The translations under genes and the position numbers were made by a program. Of a stretch of DNA of 10,888 nucleotides, positions 1 through 5,456 are shown in pieces. Source of the stretch: an uncultured Clostridia bacterium (lineage in GTDB: Bacteria > Bacillota > Clostridia > Christensenellales > Borkfalkiaceae); assembly GCA_946627905.1 (NCBI GenBank), contig CAMOVY010000022.1, positions 1 to 10,888 on the forward strand, given 5' to 3'. The notes beneath the pieces are model-generated. The model had not been told where the DNA came from. It did no database searches and was given only the letters and a program-made list of their open reading frames with translations. Numbering within the stretch: position 1 is the first letter of the stretch; the number at the start of each line of letters is the position of its first letter.

Positions 1-224
1 TCCACACATATGCCGCTGTCGTCCGCAAGCGCCGCGGCGTGCAGTTTTTCGGAAACGGTTTTTGCTTTTATCAGTGCGTTTTCGTAAAAGGTCTTGCCCG
101 TTTCTTCTATCTCGAAATCGCCGAAATTTTTATATCCTACCACTTCGTAATCGGGCAACATTTCCGCTATTTCGCGGATTTTATGACTATTTCCCGACGC
201 TAAAATTATACGCTTTTTATCCAT
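1..224 (-). CDS. rdgB: XTP/dITP diphosphatase (RdgB/HAM1 family), N-terminal 74 codons
   Basis: The reverse complement from 224 reads MDKKRIILASGNSHKIREI, then EETGKTFYENALIKAK and LADDSGICV. These are the three N-terminal signatures of the RdgB/HAM1 family: the LASxNxHKxxEI nucleotide-binding strand, the TFxENAxIKA helix, and the ADDSG metal and catalytic loop. Family members hydrolyse non-canonical purine triphosphates (ITP, dITP, XTP) to the monophosphate and pyrophosphate, keeping them out of DNA and RNA. The gene is cut by the left edge, and roughly the last 60% of a usual ~200-residue protein is missing. Its ATG overlaps the end of rsmA by 8 bases (ATGGATAA), and an AGGCGG stretch inside the rsmA end can serve as ribosome binding site, so translation is probably coupled. 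The family call is firm; the exact substrate preference is inferred from the family. Confidence 0.93.
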   Translation of the reverse strand, partial: MDKKRIILASGNSHKIREIAEMLPDYEVVGYKNFGDFEIEETGKTFYENALIKAKTVSEKLHAAALADDSGICV

Positions 225-1059
225 TTTTAACCGCCTTTACGCTTTCGGACAATTTAACGTAATCTAAAGCGGACAGCGTTTCGCCCCGCGAAGTCAAAGG
301 CACGCCCGCATTATTTAGTGCCGTTTCCGCCTGCGTTCTATTAAGTTTTAAGCCGTTTATAAGGTTATTTACAAGCATTTTGCGGCGGCTACTAAACCCC
401 GCGCGCACTATATCCCGTACAGCGACTAAATCCGCGCCCGCAAATTTATCCTTTTCGATATCTATTTTAACCACGGCGGAATCCACGTTCGGCACGGGCG
501 TAAACTTTTCCCGCGGGACTTTTAGAACCGTCTTTGCGCCGCCCCGCAGATTTATAGCGACGGTTATCGCGCCGTAATCGGAACTTGCAGGAATTGCCGA
601 AAACCTTGCCGCCACTTCTTCTTGCACCATTATGGACATTGAGGTAAGATTTTTAGCGTTTTCCAAGAAATTCATAACGATAGGCGTGGTTATGTAATAG
701 GGCAGATTTGCGACGATTTTATACTCGCCGCCAAGCGTTTTTTCAAGGTCTGAAAGTTTTTCCTTCATAACGTCCTTAAAAACTATTTCGACGTTATTTA
801 AGCCGAACAGCGTATCGTCTAACACGGGTTTTAACCTTGTATCTATTTCGTACCCGACTACCCTCTTTGCGCGTTTTGCAAGTTCGCGTGTGAGCGCGCC
901 CGCGCCCACGCCTATTTCAAGCACGGTATCCGCGGGCGTTATACCCGCCCTTTCGACTATTTCGGCAAGCAGATTTTCGTCGGTCAGAAAGTTCTGACCG
1001 AACGCTTTTTTAAGGGTTAATTTATGTTCCGCAAGGATATATTTCAAAGGTTTTTCCAT
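217..1059 (-). CDS. rsmA: 16S rRNA (adenine1518-N6/adenine1519-N6)-dimethyltransferase RsmA/KsgA
   Basis: This 280-residue protein has the family's usual length. GQNFL at 21-25 is the N-terminal signature. VLEIGVGAGALT at 46-57 is SAM-binding motif I, E71 and D73 in GYEID form motif II, D96 is in motif III, and NLPYYITTP at 118-126 is the catalytic NLPY motif. FSSRRKM at 222-228 lies in the C-terminal RNA-binding domain. The enzyme dimethylates two adjacent adenines in the 3' terminal helix of 16S rRNA late in 30S assembly; its loss gives kasugamycin resistance. The ATG at 1059 is fixed by an in-frame TAA just two codons upstream, yet no Shine-Dalgarno sequence is visible in the AT-rich stretch before it. 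It follows the tatD terminator and overlaps rdgB, so it probably heads its own two-gene unit. The RNase M5 gene often found next to rsmA in Bacillota is absent here. Confidence 0.97.
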   Translation of the reverse strand: MEKPLKYILAEHKLTLKKAFGQNFLTDENLLAEIVERAGITPADTVLEIGVGAGALTRELAKRAKRVVGYEIDTRLKPVLDDTLFGLNNVEIVFKDVMKEKLSDLEKTLGGEYKIVANLPYYITTPIVMNFLENAKNLTSMSIMVQEEVAARFSAIPASSDYGAITVAINLRGGAKTVLKVPREKFTPVPNVDSAVVKIDIEKDKFAGADLVAVRDIVRAGFSSRRKMLVNNLINGLKLNRTQAETALNNAGVPLTSRGETLSALDYVKLSESVKAVKNG

Positions 1060-1144
1060 AATTTTACAAAAAACGAATTATTTTACGATTTTCGCGCACT
1101 CTAATACCGTAAGGCGAACGCCTTAAATCACACTCAAGATAAAG

Positions 1145-1169
1145 AAACGCAAGGATTTTCCTTGCGTTT
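1145..1169 (-). terminator. Intrinsic terminator after tatD
   Basis: An 11-bp perfect stem (1145-1155 with 1159-1169, AAACGCAAGGA/TCCTTGCGTTT) has a 3-base loop and begins right beside the tatD stop codon. Read on the minus strand it is followed by a U-rich stretch (CTTTATCTT) and should end the metG-tatD transcript. On the plus strand it is followed by a T run too, so it could work both ways, though no plus-strand gene ends here. The stem is directly visible; its function is inferred. Confidence 0.75.
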
Positions 1170-1946
1170 TTAAGCGCGTATTTTTTTAAAAAGCGTAAGC
1201 GTGTTGTTATAAACCGCACTTTCGATTGCCGAAATATCAGCGCCGCGAACTTTAGCAAGGCGTTCTACGATATACGGAATATTTACGGGCGAATTCACCG
1301 TGCCGCGCACGGGTTCGGGCGCAAGGTACGGGCTGTCCGTTTCGGTTAAAATCCTGTCTAAAGGAACTGCCGCCGCCACTTCCGCCGCGTTTTTCGCGTT
1401 CTTAAAAGTCAGCGTGCCGCCGAACGAAATATAAAGCCCGAGTTTAATTAACTCTTTCGCCGTTTCGCTGCTTCCCGAATAGCAGTGCATAACGCCGCCG
1501 AAAGTCAGGTTTTCTCTATTTGCTTTAAGCATTTCAAGCGCGTCGCCCATAGCGTCTCTGACGTGAATATTTACGGGCAATCCCGCTTCCTTTGCAAGGC
1601 ATATCTGGGAGGCAAAAAATTCTTTCTGTTTGTCCTTAAAGGTTTTATCCCAGTAATAATCAAGCCCTATTTCGCCTATCGCAACGCACTTGGGGTGTCT
1701 GCAAAGTTCGGCGATTTTTTCAATATCTTTGTCGGTCGCTTTGCCTACGTCCATCGGGTGAATACCCGCCGCAAAATACACGCCGTCGTACTTTTCCGCC
1801 TGTGCTTTTACAAGCTCGGACGTTTGAGCGTCGCAACCCATATTTATCACTATTCCGACGTTTGCCGCGCGGAACTTTGCCACGATTTCGTCAAGATTGT
1901 CCTTTAATTTTTCATCGTCCAGATGACAATGGGTGTCGACGAACAT
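1170..1946 (-). CDS. tatD: TatD family metal-dependent deoxyribonuclease
   Basis: The protein has 258 residues, the normal TatD length. It is an amidohydrolase-type TIM barrel with the full metal-ligand set: H6 and H8 in DTHCHLDD, E92 in GEIGLDY, H128 in IHVRDA, H154 in MHCYSG, and D204 in TDSPYLAP. The family comprises metal-dependent nucleases; E. coli TatD acts as a 3'-5' exonuclease linked to repair of oxidised DNA. I chose the ATG at 1946 because the homologous sequence begins MFVDTHCHLD there. The frame stays open to 2213, but the extra 89 residues are basic, low-information antisense of metG. The ATG overlaps the metG stop codon (TAATG) with GGGAG 12 bases upstream, so it is translated from the metG message. 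metG-tatD is a conserved pair in Bacillota. The physiological substrate is not known from sequence. Confidence 0.95.
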   Translation of the reverse strand: MFVDTHCHLDDEKLKDNLDEIVAKFRAANVGIVINMGCDAQTSELVKAQAEKYDGVYFAAGIHPMDVGKATDKDIEKIAELCRHPKCVAIGEIGLDYYWDKTFKDKQKEFFASQICLAKEAGLPVNIHVRDAMGDALEMLKANRENLTFGGVMHCYSGSSETAKELIKLGLYISFGGTLTFKNAKNAAEVAAAVPLDRILTETDSPYLAPEPVRGTVNSPVNIPYIVERLAKVRGADISAIESAVYNNTLTLFKKIRA

Positions 1947-3889
1947 TAAAAGATTTCGCTCCCGTCTTCTATGTCCTTTTCGGGCGAAAGGAAAGCGATT
2001 TTGCCTTCCGTATTTTCCGCGCAGACTATCATACCCTGACTTTCTATGCCGCAGAGTTTTACGGGCTTTAAGTTTGCTACTATTACGAGTTTTTTGCCGA
2101 TTAAATCTTCGGGCGAATAGTGCTTTGCTATGCCGCTTACCACCGTGCGGGTCTCGTCCCCCACTTTTAAGGTAAGTTTTAAGAGTTTGTTGCTCTTTTC
2201 CACCTTTTCGCACGCTAAAACTAACGCCACTTTTAACTGTACTTTTTCAAAATCTTCTATATCTATCATAGGTTTACTCGCTTTTTCGGGTTCTTTGGCG
2301 GCGGTCTCTTTCGGCGCGCGTTCCGCCTGCATAGCGTTTACTTTATCCATAACAGCCTTTTGGTCAAGCCGTGCAAAAAGTATTTCGGGCGTTTCTTTTA
2401 CTTTCGTTTCCTTAAATGCGCCGAACTTATCCAACTTGTCAAAATCGCGTAGTGAAAGTCCGAAATTCGCCGCGCCTTTTAAAGCAGTCTCCGGCATAAA
2501 CGGATAAAGTAGCGAAAGCCCTATAACAATGCTTTCGGTAAGATTATACAGCACCGTCGCAAGCCTGTCCGCTTTCGTTTGGTCTTTAGCGAGTATCCAC
2601 GGCGCGGTTTCGTCAATGTACTTATTAGCCCTGCGGAACAGATTGAATATTTCTTCAAGCGCGTCCGAAACGCAGTAATCTTCCATAGCTTTGCACGCCT
2701 TACCGCAAGCGGCATAAGCCGCGGCTTTTAAATCGTTATCGACTTCTTCCGAAACGCCCTTATCTTCTACCTTGCCGCCGAAATATTTATTACTCATAGC
2801 GATAGTGCGGTTGACGAGATTGCCTAAAACGTTGGCTAAATCGGCGTTCACCTTTTCGATAACGCTTTCCCACGAAATAAGCCCGTCCGCACCCTGCGGC
2901 ATAGCCGTTAAAACGTAGTATCTTACGGCGTCCCTACCGAAAACGTCCACCAAATCGTCGGCGTAGATTACGTTGCCCTTGGACTTACTCATTTTGCCGC
3001 CGTCCTGCAACAGCCAGCCGTGCCCGTAAACGCGCTTTGGAAGCGGTTCGCCCAAAGCCATTAAAAAGATGGGCCAGTAAATGGTGTGAAATCTTATTAT
3101 ATCTTTACCTATAACGTGCAAATCTGCGGGCCAGAGTTTTTGGTAGAGTTCGCTGCCCTTGCCGTCCGCGTCGTAGCCTATGCCCGTTATATAGTTGGTA
3201 AGCGCGTCAAGCCACACGTAAACTACGTGCTTATCGTCAAAGTCCACGGGTATGCCCCACTTAAAAGAACTGCGCGACACGCATAAATCCTGAAGCCCCG
3301 GCTTTAAAAAATTGTTTATCATTTCGTTTTTGCGCGAAAGGGGCAGGATAAAATCGGGGTGCTCTTCGTAATATTTTAACAACCTGTCGGCGTACTTACT
3401 CATCTTAAAGAAGTACGCTTCTTCCTGCGCCTTTTTGACAGGTCTGCCGCAGTCGGGGCACTTGCCGTCAACGAGTTGACTTTCCGTCCAGAAAGATTCG
3501 CACGGGGTGCAATACCAGCCTTCGTAAGAACCCTTATAAATATCCCCCTGCTCGTACAATTTTCGGAATATTTTTTGAACCTGTTTTTCGTGTTCTTTAT
3601 CGGTCGTGCGGATAAATTTATCGTAAGACACGCCGACCAAATCCCACAGCCGTTTTATCTCGGCGGAAACTTCGTCTACGAATTCTTTGGGCGTTTTACC
3701 GGCGGCTTTCGCCTTTTCTTCTATCTTCTGCCCGTGCTCGTCCGTACCCGTCTGCAAAAAAACGTCGTAGCCCTGTTTTTTCTTAAATCTCGCTATACTG
3801 TCGGCTAAAATCGCTTCGTAAGTGTTGCCGATATGCGGCTTTGCCGAAGTGTACGCTATTGCGGTTGTCAAATAAAATTTGTCTTTCAA
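1946..3889 (-). CDS. metG: Methionine--tRNA ligase with C-terminal tRNA-binding domain
   Basis: A class I synthetase of 647 residues that joins methionine to tRNA-Met and initiator tRNA in the cytoplasm. The Rossmann-fold HIGH motif appears as HIGN at 19-22 and the KMSKS loop at 299-303. A single zinc knuckle is formed by C127, C130, C144 and C147 in the connective region, and VYVWLDALTNY near 223-233 is a conserved active-site strand. Residues ~541-647 (IDIEDFEKVQLKV to the end) form the EMAP-II/Arc1p-like tRNA-binding domain that makes the enzyme dimeric in many bacteria. The start is a TTG at 3889, with no in-frame ATG ahead of the conserved N-terminus. GGGGA at 3897-3901, 7 bases upstream, supports it. 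It overlaps tatD by 1 base and has its own promoter just upstream. No T-box leader fits in the short upstream gap. Confidence 0.97.
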   Translation of the reverse strand: MKDKFYLTTAIAYTSAKPHIGNTYEAILADSIARFKKKQGYDVFLQTGTDEHGQKIEEKAKAAGKTPKEFVDEVSAEIKRLWDLVGVSYDKFIRTTDKEHEKQVQKIFRKLYEQGDIYKGSYEGWYCTPCESFWTESQLVDGKCPDCGRPVKKAQEEAYFFKMSKYADRLLKYYEEHPDFILPLSRKNEMINNFLKPGLQDLCVSRSSFKWGIPVDFDDKHVVYVWLDALTNYITGIGYDADGKGSELYQKLWPADLHVIGKDIIRFHTIYWPIFLMALGEPLPKRVYGHGWLLQDGGKMSKSKGNVIYADDLVDVFGRDAVRYYVLTAMPQGADGLISWESVIEKVNADLANVLGNLVNRTIAMSNKYFGGKVEDKGVSEEVDNDLKAAAYAACGKACKAMEDYCVSDALEEIFNLFRRANKYIDETAPWILAKDQTKADRLATVLYNLTESIVIGLSLLYPFMPETALKGAANFGLSLRDFDKLDKFGAFKETKVKETPEILFARLDQKAVMDKVNAMQAERAPKETAAKEPEKASKPMIDIEDFEKVQLKVALVLACEKVEKSNKLLKLTLKVGDETRTVVSGIAKHYSPEDLIGKKLVIVANLKPVKLCGIESQGMIVCAENTEGKIAFLSPEKDIEDGSEIF

Positions 3890-3896
3890 TTAAGTG

Positions 3897-3901
3897 TCCC
3901 C
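3897..3901 (-). promoter_or_regulatory. Ribosome binding site supporting the TTG start of metG
   Basis: On the minus strand GGGGA lies 7 bases before the TTG at 3889. It is the only Shine-Dalgarno-like stretch near the conserved N-terminus (KDKFYLTTAIAYTSAKPHIG), so it decides the start even though the codon is TTG. Confidence 0.6.
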
Positions 3902-3920
3902 GTTAATTGTTTATTAACAT

Positions 3921-3949
3921 ATTTTATCACATTTTGTTTTCATATTCAA
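3921..3949 (-). promoter_or_regulatory. Sigma-A-like promoter for metG-tatD
   Basis: On the minus strand, TTGAAT (3944-3949) is separated by exactly 17 bases from TAAAAT (3921-3926). A TGA directly before the -10 box gives an extended -10 (TGATAAAAT). Transcription would start near 3914, leaving a leader of about 25 bases before the TTG start of metG. Boxes and spacing are read directly from the sequence; promoter activity is inferred. The -35 box shares bases 3944-3946 with the candidate sigma-E -35 box on the other strand. Confidence 0.7.
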
Positions 3950-3968
3950 GGATAATTTATCATAAAAT
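3940..3968 (+). promoter_or_regulatory. Candidate sigma-E (mother-cell sporulation) promoter for spmA
   Basis: TCATATT (3940-3946), a 14-base spacer, then CATAAAAT (3961-3968). The Bacillus sigma-E consensus, as I recall it, is KMATATT, 14-15 bases, CATACAHT. The -35 box matches fully and the -10 box matches 7 of 8. spmA and spmB are sigma-E dependent in B. subtilis, which supports the reading. The difficulty is position: transcription would begin at about the spmA ATG (3975), giving a message with almost no leader. In AT-rich DNA a chance match is possible. Confidence 0.5.
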
Positions 3969-3974
3969 CCTACT

Positions 3975-4526
3975 ATGAACGTAATTTTCGGAATAATACT
4001 TATCGCCGCAATGATGACTATGCTGTTCGTCAGTCCCGAAGGGGTGCTTTCGGCGTTTATTTCGGGCGGAGAAAAGGCGCTTGCCCTTTCCGTGCAGATG
4101 ACGGTAGTCTACGCCGTGTGGCTGGGCGTACTTAACGTGTTTGAAAAAACGGGACTTTCGAATAAGTGCGCTAAAATGCTAAAGCCCGCAAATAAATTGC
4201 TGTTCGGCGCGCTACCCGATAAAGCGAACGACTACGTTTCGCTTAATATTTCCGCTAATATTCTGGGTATGAGCGGCGCAACCACACCTATGGGCATTAA
4301 AGCGGTTCAGGAAATGGAAAAACACAAGGGCACGGAATACGCTATTGCTATGTTTTTCGTAATCAACGCAACCAGCGTGCAACTTATTCCGTCGTCGGTA
4401 CTTGCACTTCGCATAAAGTTCGGGGCAAGCGCCGCTTCGGACATAATACTGCCGACCGTACTTGCAACGCTGCTATCTAGCGTTATCGGCGTTCTGCTCG
4501 TCAAAATTTTTATAAAAAAGAAATAA
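3975..4526 (+). CDS. spmA: Spore maturation protein A (nucleoside-recognition/gate domain membrane protein)
   Basis: A hydrophobic 183-residue protein with membrane segments near residues 1-20, 38-58, 90-110, 122-145 and 155-178. The stretch MSGATTPMGIKAVQEM followed by INATSVQLIPSSVLALR is the SpmA signature within the Gate (nucleoside recognition) family. In B. subtilis, SpmA and SpmB are needed for full dehydration of the spore core and therefore for heat resistance; the mechanism is not established. The ATG at 3975 is the first start after an in-frame TAA at 3963. No Shine-Dalgarno sequence is correctly placed: AAGGA at 3948 is over 20 bases away. It overlaps spmB by 1 base. Unlike in B. 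subtilis, dacB is not upstream; the neighbour is divergent metG. A sigma-E-like promoter sits directly before it. Confidence 0.9.
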   Translation: MNVIFGIILIAAMMTMLFVSPEGVLSAFISGGEKALALSVQMTVVYAVWLGVLNVFEKTGLSNKCAKMLKPANKLLFGALPDKANDYVSLNISANILGMSGATTPMGIKAVQEMEKHKGTEYAIAMFFVINATSVQLIPSSVLALRIKFGASAASDIILPTVLATLLSSVIGVLLVKIFIKKK

Positions 4527-5029
4527 TGCAGTACCTTATCCCCCTGTTTTTTATACTGATTTTTATATTTGCGTTTATAAAAAAGGTCAAGCCGTACGAT
4601 ACGTTTACCGACGGCGTAAAGTCCGCCGTGCCTTTTGCCGTAAGCATCTTTCCCTATTTAGTCAGCATTTTCGTGCTTACCGAACTGTTTGAAGCAAGCG
4701 GACTTTCAAGCCTTATTTCCGACTTTTTAGCGCCCGCGTTCGGGTTTTTGGGAATACCTAAAGAACTTACCAAATTAGTTTTAATAAAGCCCTTTTCGGG
4801 CAGCGGGTCGCTTGCCACTTTGTCCGAAATATTTACCGCTTACGGTGCGGAAAGTTATCTCGCGCGGTGCGCCTGCGTTATCTACGGTTCAAGCGAAACG
4901 GTGTTTTACGTTGCAAGCGTGTATTTTGCGGGTGCAAAAACCAAAAATCTCGTAAAACCTATAATAATATCGCTGTTTGCGTCTTTCTGCTCCTGCGTTT
5001 TCGCCTGTTTTATCTGTAAAATAATGTAA
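4526..5029 (+). CDS. spmB: Spore maturation protein B (nucleoside-recognition/gate domain membrane protein)
   Basis: A 167-residue integral membrane protein, partner of SpmA. It opens with a hydrophobic segment (MQYLIPLFFILIFIFAFI) and has further membrane segments near 35-60, 65-80, 110-130 and 140-165. The SpmB signatures are VKPYDTFTDGVKSAV near 21-35, KPFSGSGSLATLSEIF near 88-103, and YGSSETVFYVASVYF near 119-133. The ATG shares its A with the spmA stop (TAATG) and only a weak purine stretch (AAAGAAA) precedes it, so translation is probably coupled to spmA. A strong terminator lies directly downstream, so spmA-spmB is a complete two-gene unit. Its role in spore core dehydration is taken from the B. 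subtilis homologue. Confidence 0.9.
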   Translation: MQYLIPLFFILIFIFAFIKKVKPYDTFTDGVKSAVPFAVSIFPYLVSIFVLTELFEASGLSSLISDFLAPAFGFLGIPKELTKLVLIKPFSGSGSLATLSEIFTAYGAESYLARCACVIYGSSETVFYVASVYFAGAKTKNLVKPIIISLFASFCSCVFACFICKIM

Positions 5030-5031
5030 TA

Positions 5032-5075
5032 TTATACGCCGTCGGAAAAAATGCCGACGGCGTATAACGGTTTTT
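5032..5075 (+). terminator. Strong intrinsic terminator after spmB
   Basis: A 14-bp perfect stem (5032-5045 with 5054-5067, TTATACGCCGTCGG/CCGACGGCGTATAA) encloses an 8-base A-rich loop. Three bases later comes TTTTT (5071-5075). It begins 3 bases after the spmB stop codon. Confidence 0.85.
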
Positions 5076-5119
5076 GACGAATTTCCTAACCTTTCGGTAG
5101 AGCGTAAATAAATTATTGC

Positions 5120-5134
5120 ATAAGTATTACTTAT
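5120..5134. promoter_or_regulatory. Candidate operator 1 upstream of the HTH gene
   Basis: ATAAGTATTACTTAT is a perfect inverted repeat (7-base arms around one central T). Its core, ATAAG-N5-CTTAT, recurs at 5149-5163 with the centres 29 bases apart. Position and size suit the dimeric binding site of a small Xre-type repressor, most simply the product of the gene 54 bases downstream. The repeat is seen directly; the binding partner is inferred. Confidence 0.5.
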
Positions 5135-5147
5135 AAGTCAAGCATTT

Positions 5148-5164
5148 TATAAGAAATACTTATA
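5148..5164. promoter_or_regulatory. Candidate operator 2 overlapping the -10 region of the HTH gene
   Basis: TATAAGAAATACTTATA has 6-base inverted arms (TATAAG/CTTATA) around 5 bases and repeats the ATAAG-N5-CTTAT core of operator 1. Its right arm merges into TATAAAAT (5161-5168), the best -10-like sequence before the HTH gene, although no good -35 box is visible. A repressor bound here would block RNA polymerase, which suggests autoregulation. Confidence 0.5.
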
Positions 5165-5188
5165 AAATTTTAATTAAGGGGTATAAAA

Positions 5189-5404
5189 ATGATAACATCA
5201 AAAGAAATCCAAATAAAATTAGCTGAAGAAATACGTAATAGCCAAATATCGCAAACTGAATTAGCAAAAAAATTAAATGTAAAGCAACCTGCTATATCTC
5301 AATACTTATCGGGCAAAACATTACCCGCATTAGATACTTTCGCAAATTTATGTAAAATTTTAGATTTAAATCCAGCAGAAATTTTATGTTTAAATAACGA
5401 TTAA
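5189..5404 (+). CDS. Small Xre/Cro-type helix-turn-helix transcriptional regulator
   Basis: A 71-residue protein that is essentially one lambda-repressor-like HTH domain. Helices 2-3 run through SQTELAKKLNVKQPAISQYL (21-40), followed by SGKTLPALDTFANLCKILDL (41-60), the typical HTH_3 ending; there is no effector or dimerisation domain. It should bind DNA in the cytoplasm as a dimer. AAGGGG at 5176-5181, 7 bases before the ATG, is a good ribosome binding site. Composition is unlike the neighbours: about 27% GC by hand count, with AT-ending codons throughout, where spmB and thrS favour GCG, CGC and GCC. This suggests recent acquisition or a remnant of a mobile element, although no partner gene, toxin or integrase is beside it. 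Two matching inverted repeats in its promoter region point to autoregulation. Its target genes cannot be told from the sequence. Confidence 0.85.
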   Translation: MITSKEIQIKLAEEIRNSQISQTELAKKLNVKQPAISQYLSGKTLPALDTFANLCKILDLNPAEILCLNND

Positions 5405-5411
5405 AACTTAT

Positions 5412-5435
5412 CGCCCGCGCTGTAAAGCGCGGGCG
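5412..5435. terminator. Shared hairpin between convergent HTH gene and thrS
   Basis: A GC-rich 9-bp perfect stem (CGCCCGCGC 5412-5420 with GCGCGGGCG 5427-5435) has a 6-base loop and lies in the 52-base gap between the two convergent stop codons. The trailing T tract is weak on both strands (GCTGTTTCATTTT on plus, ATAAGTTTT on minus). It probably ends both transcripts, but less efficiently than the other terminators in the window. Confidence 0.6.
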
Positions 5436-5456
5436 GCTGTTTCATTTTATCAATCG

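Noticed and set aside
1110..1125. Short hairpin TAAGGCG/CGCCTTA upstream of rsmA
   Set aside because: Only 7 bp with a 2-base loop and no following T tract; too weak to call a terminator or operator.
1485..1907. 140-codon plus-strand open frame
   Set aside because: It is fully antisense to tatD, which has all catalytic motifs; no recognisable domain or ribosome binding site.
1947..2213. 89-residue upstream extension of tatD
   Set aside because: The frame is open but lies inside metG on the same strand, is basic and low in information, and the TatD family begins at MFVDTHCHLD (1946).
2130..2507. 125-codon plus-strand open frame
   Set aside because: Antisense to the C-terminal part of metG; Ser/Phe-rich shadow.
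5115..5143. Minus-strand promoter-like TTGACT with AATAAT at 18 bases inside the operator region
   Set aside because: It points into the spmB terminator with no minus-strand gene to serve; likely a by-product of the AT-rich palindromes.
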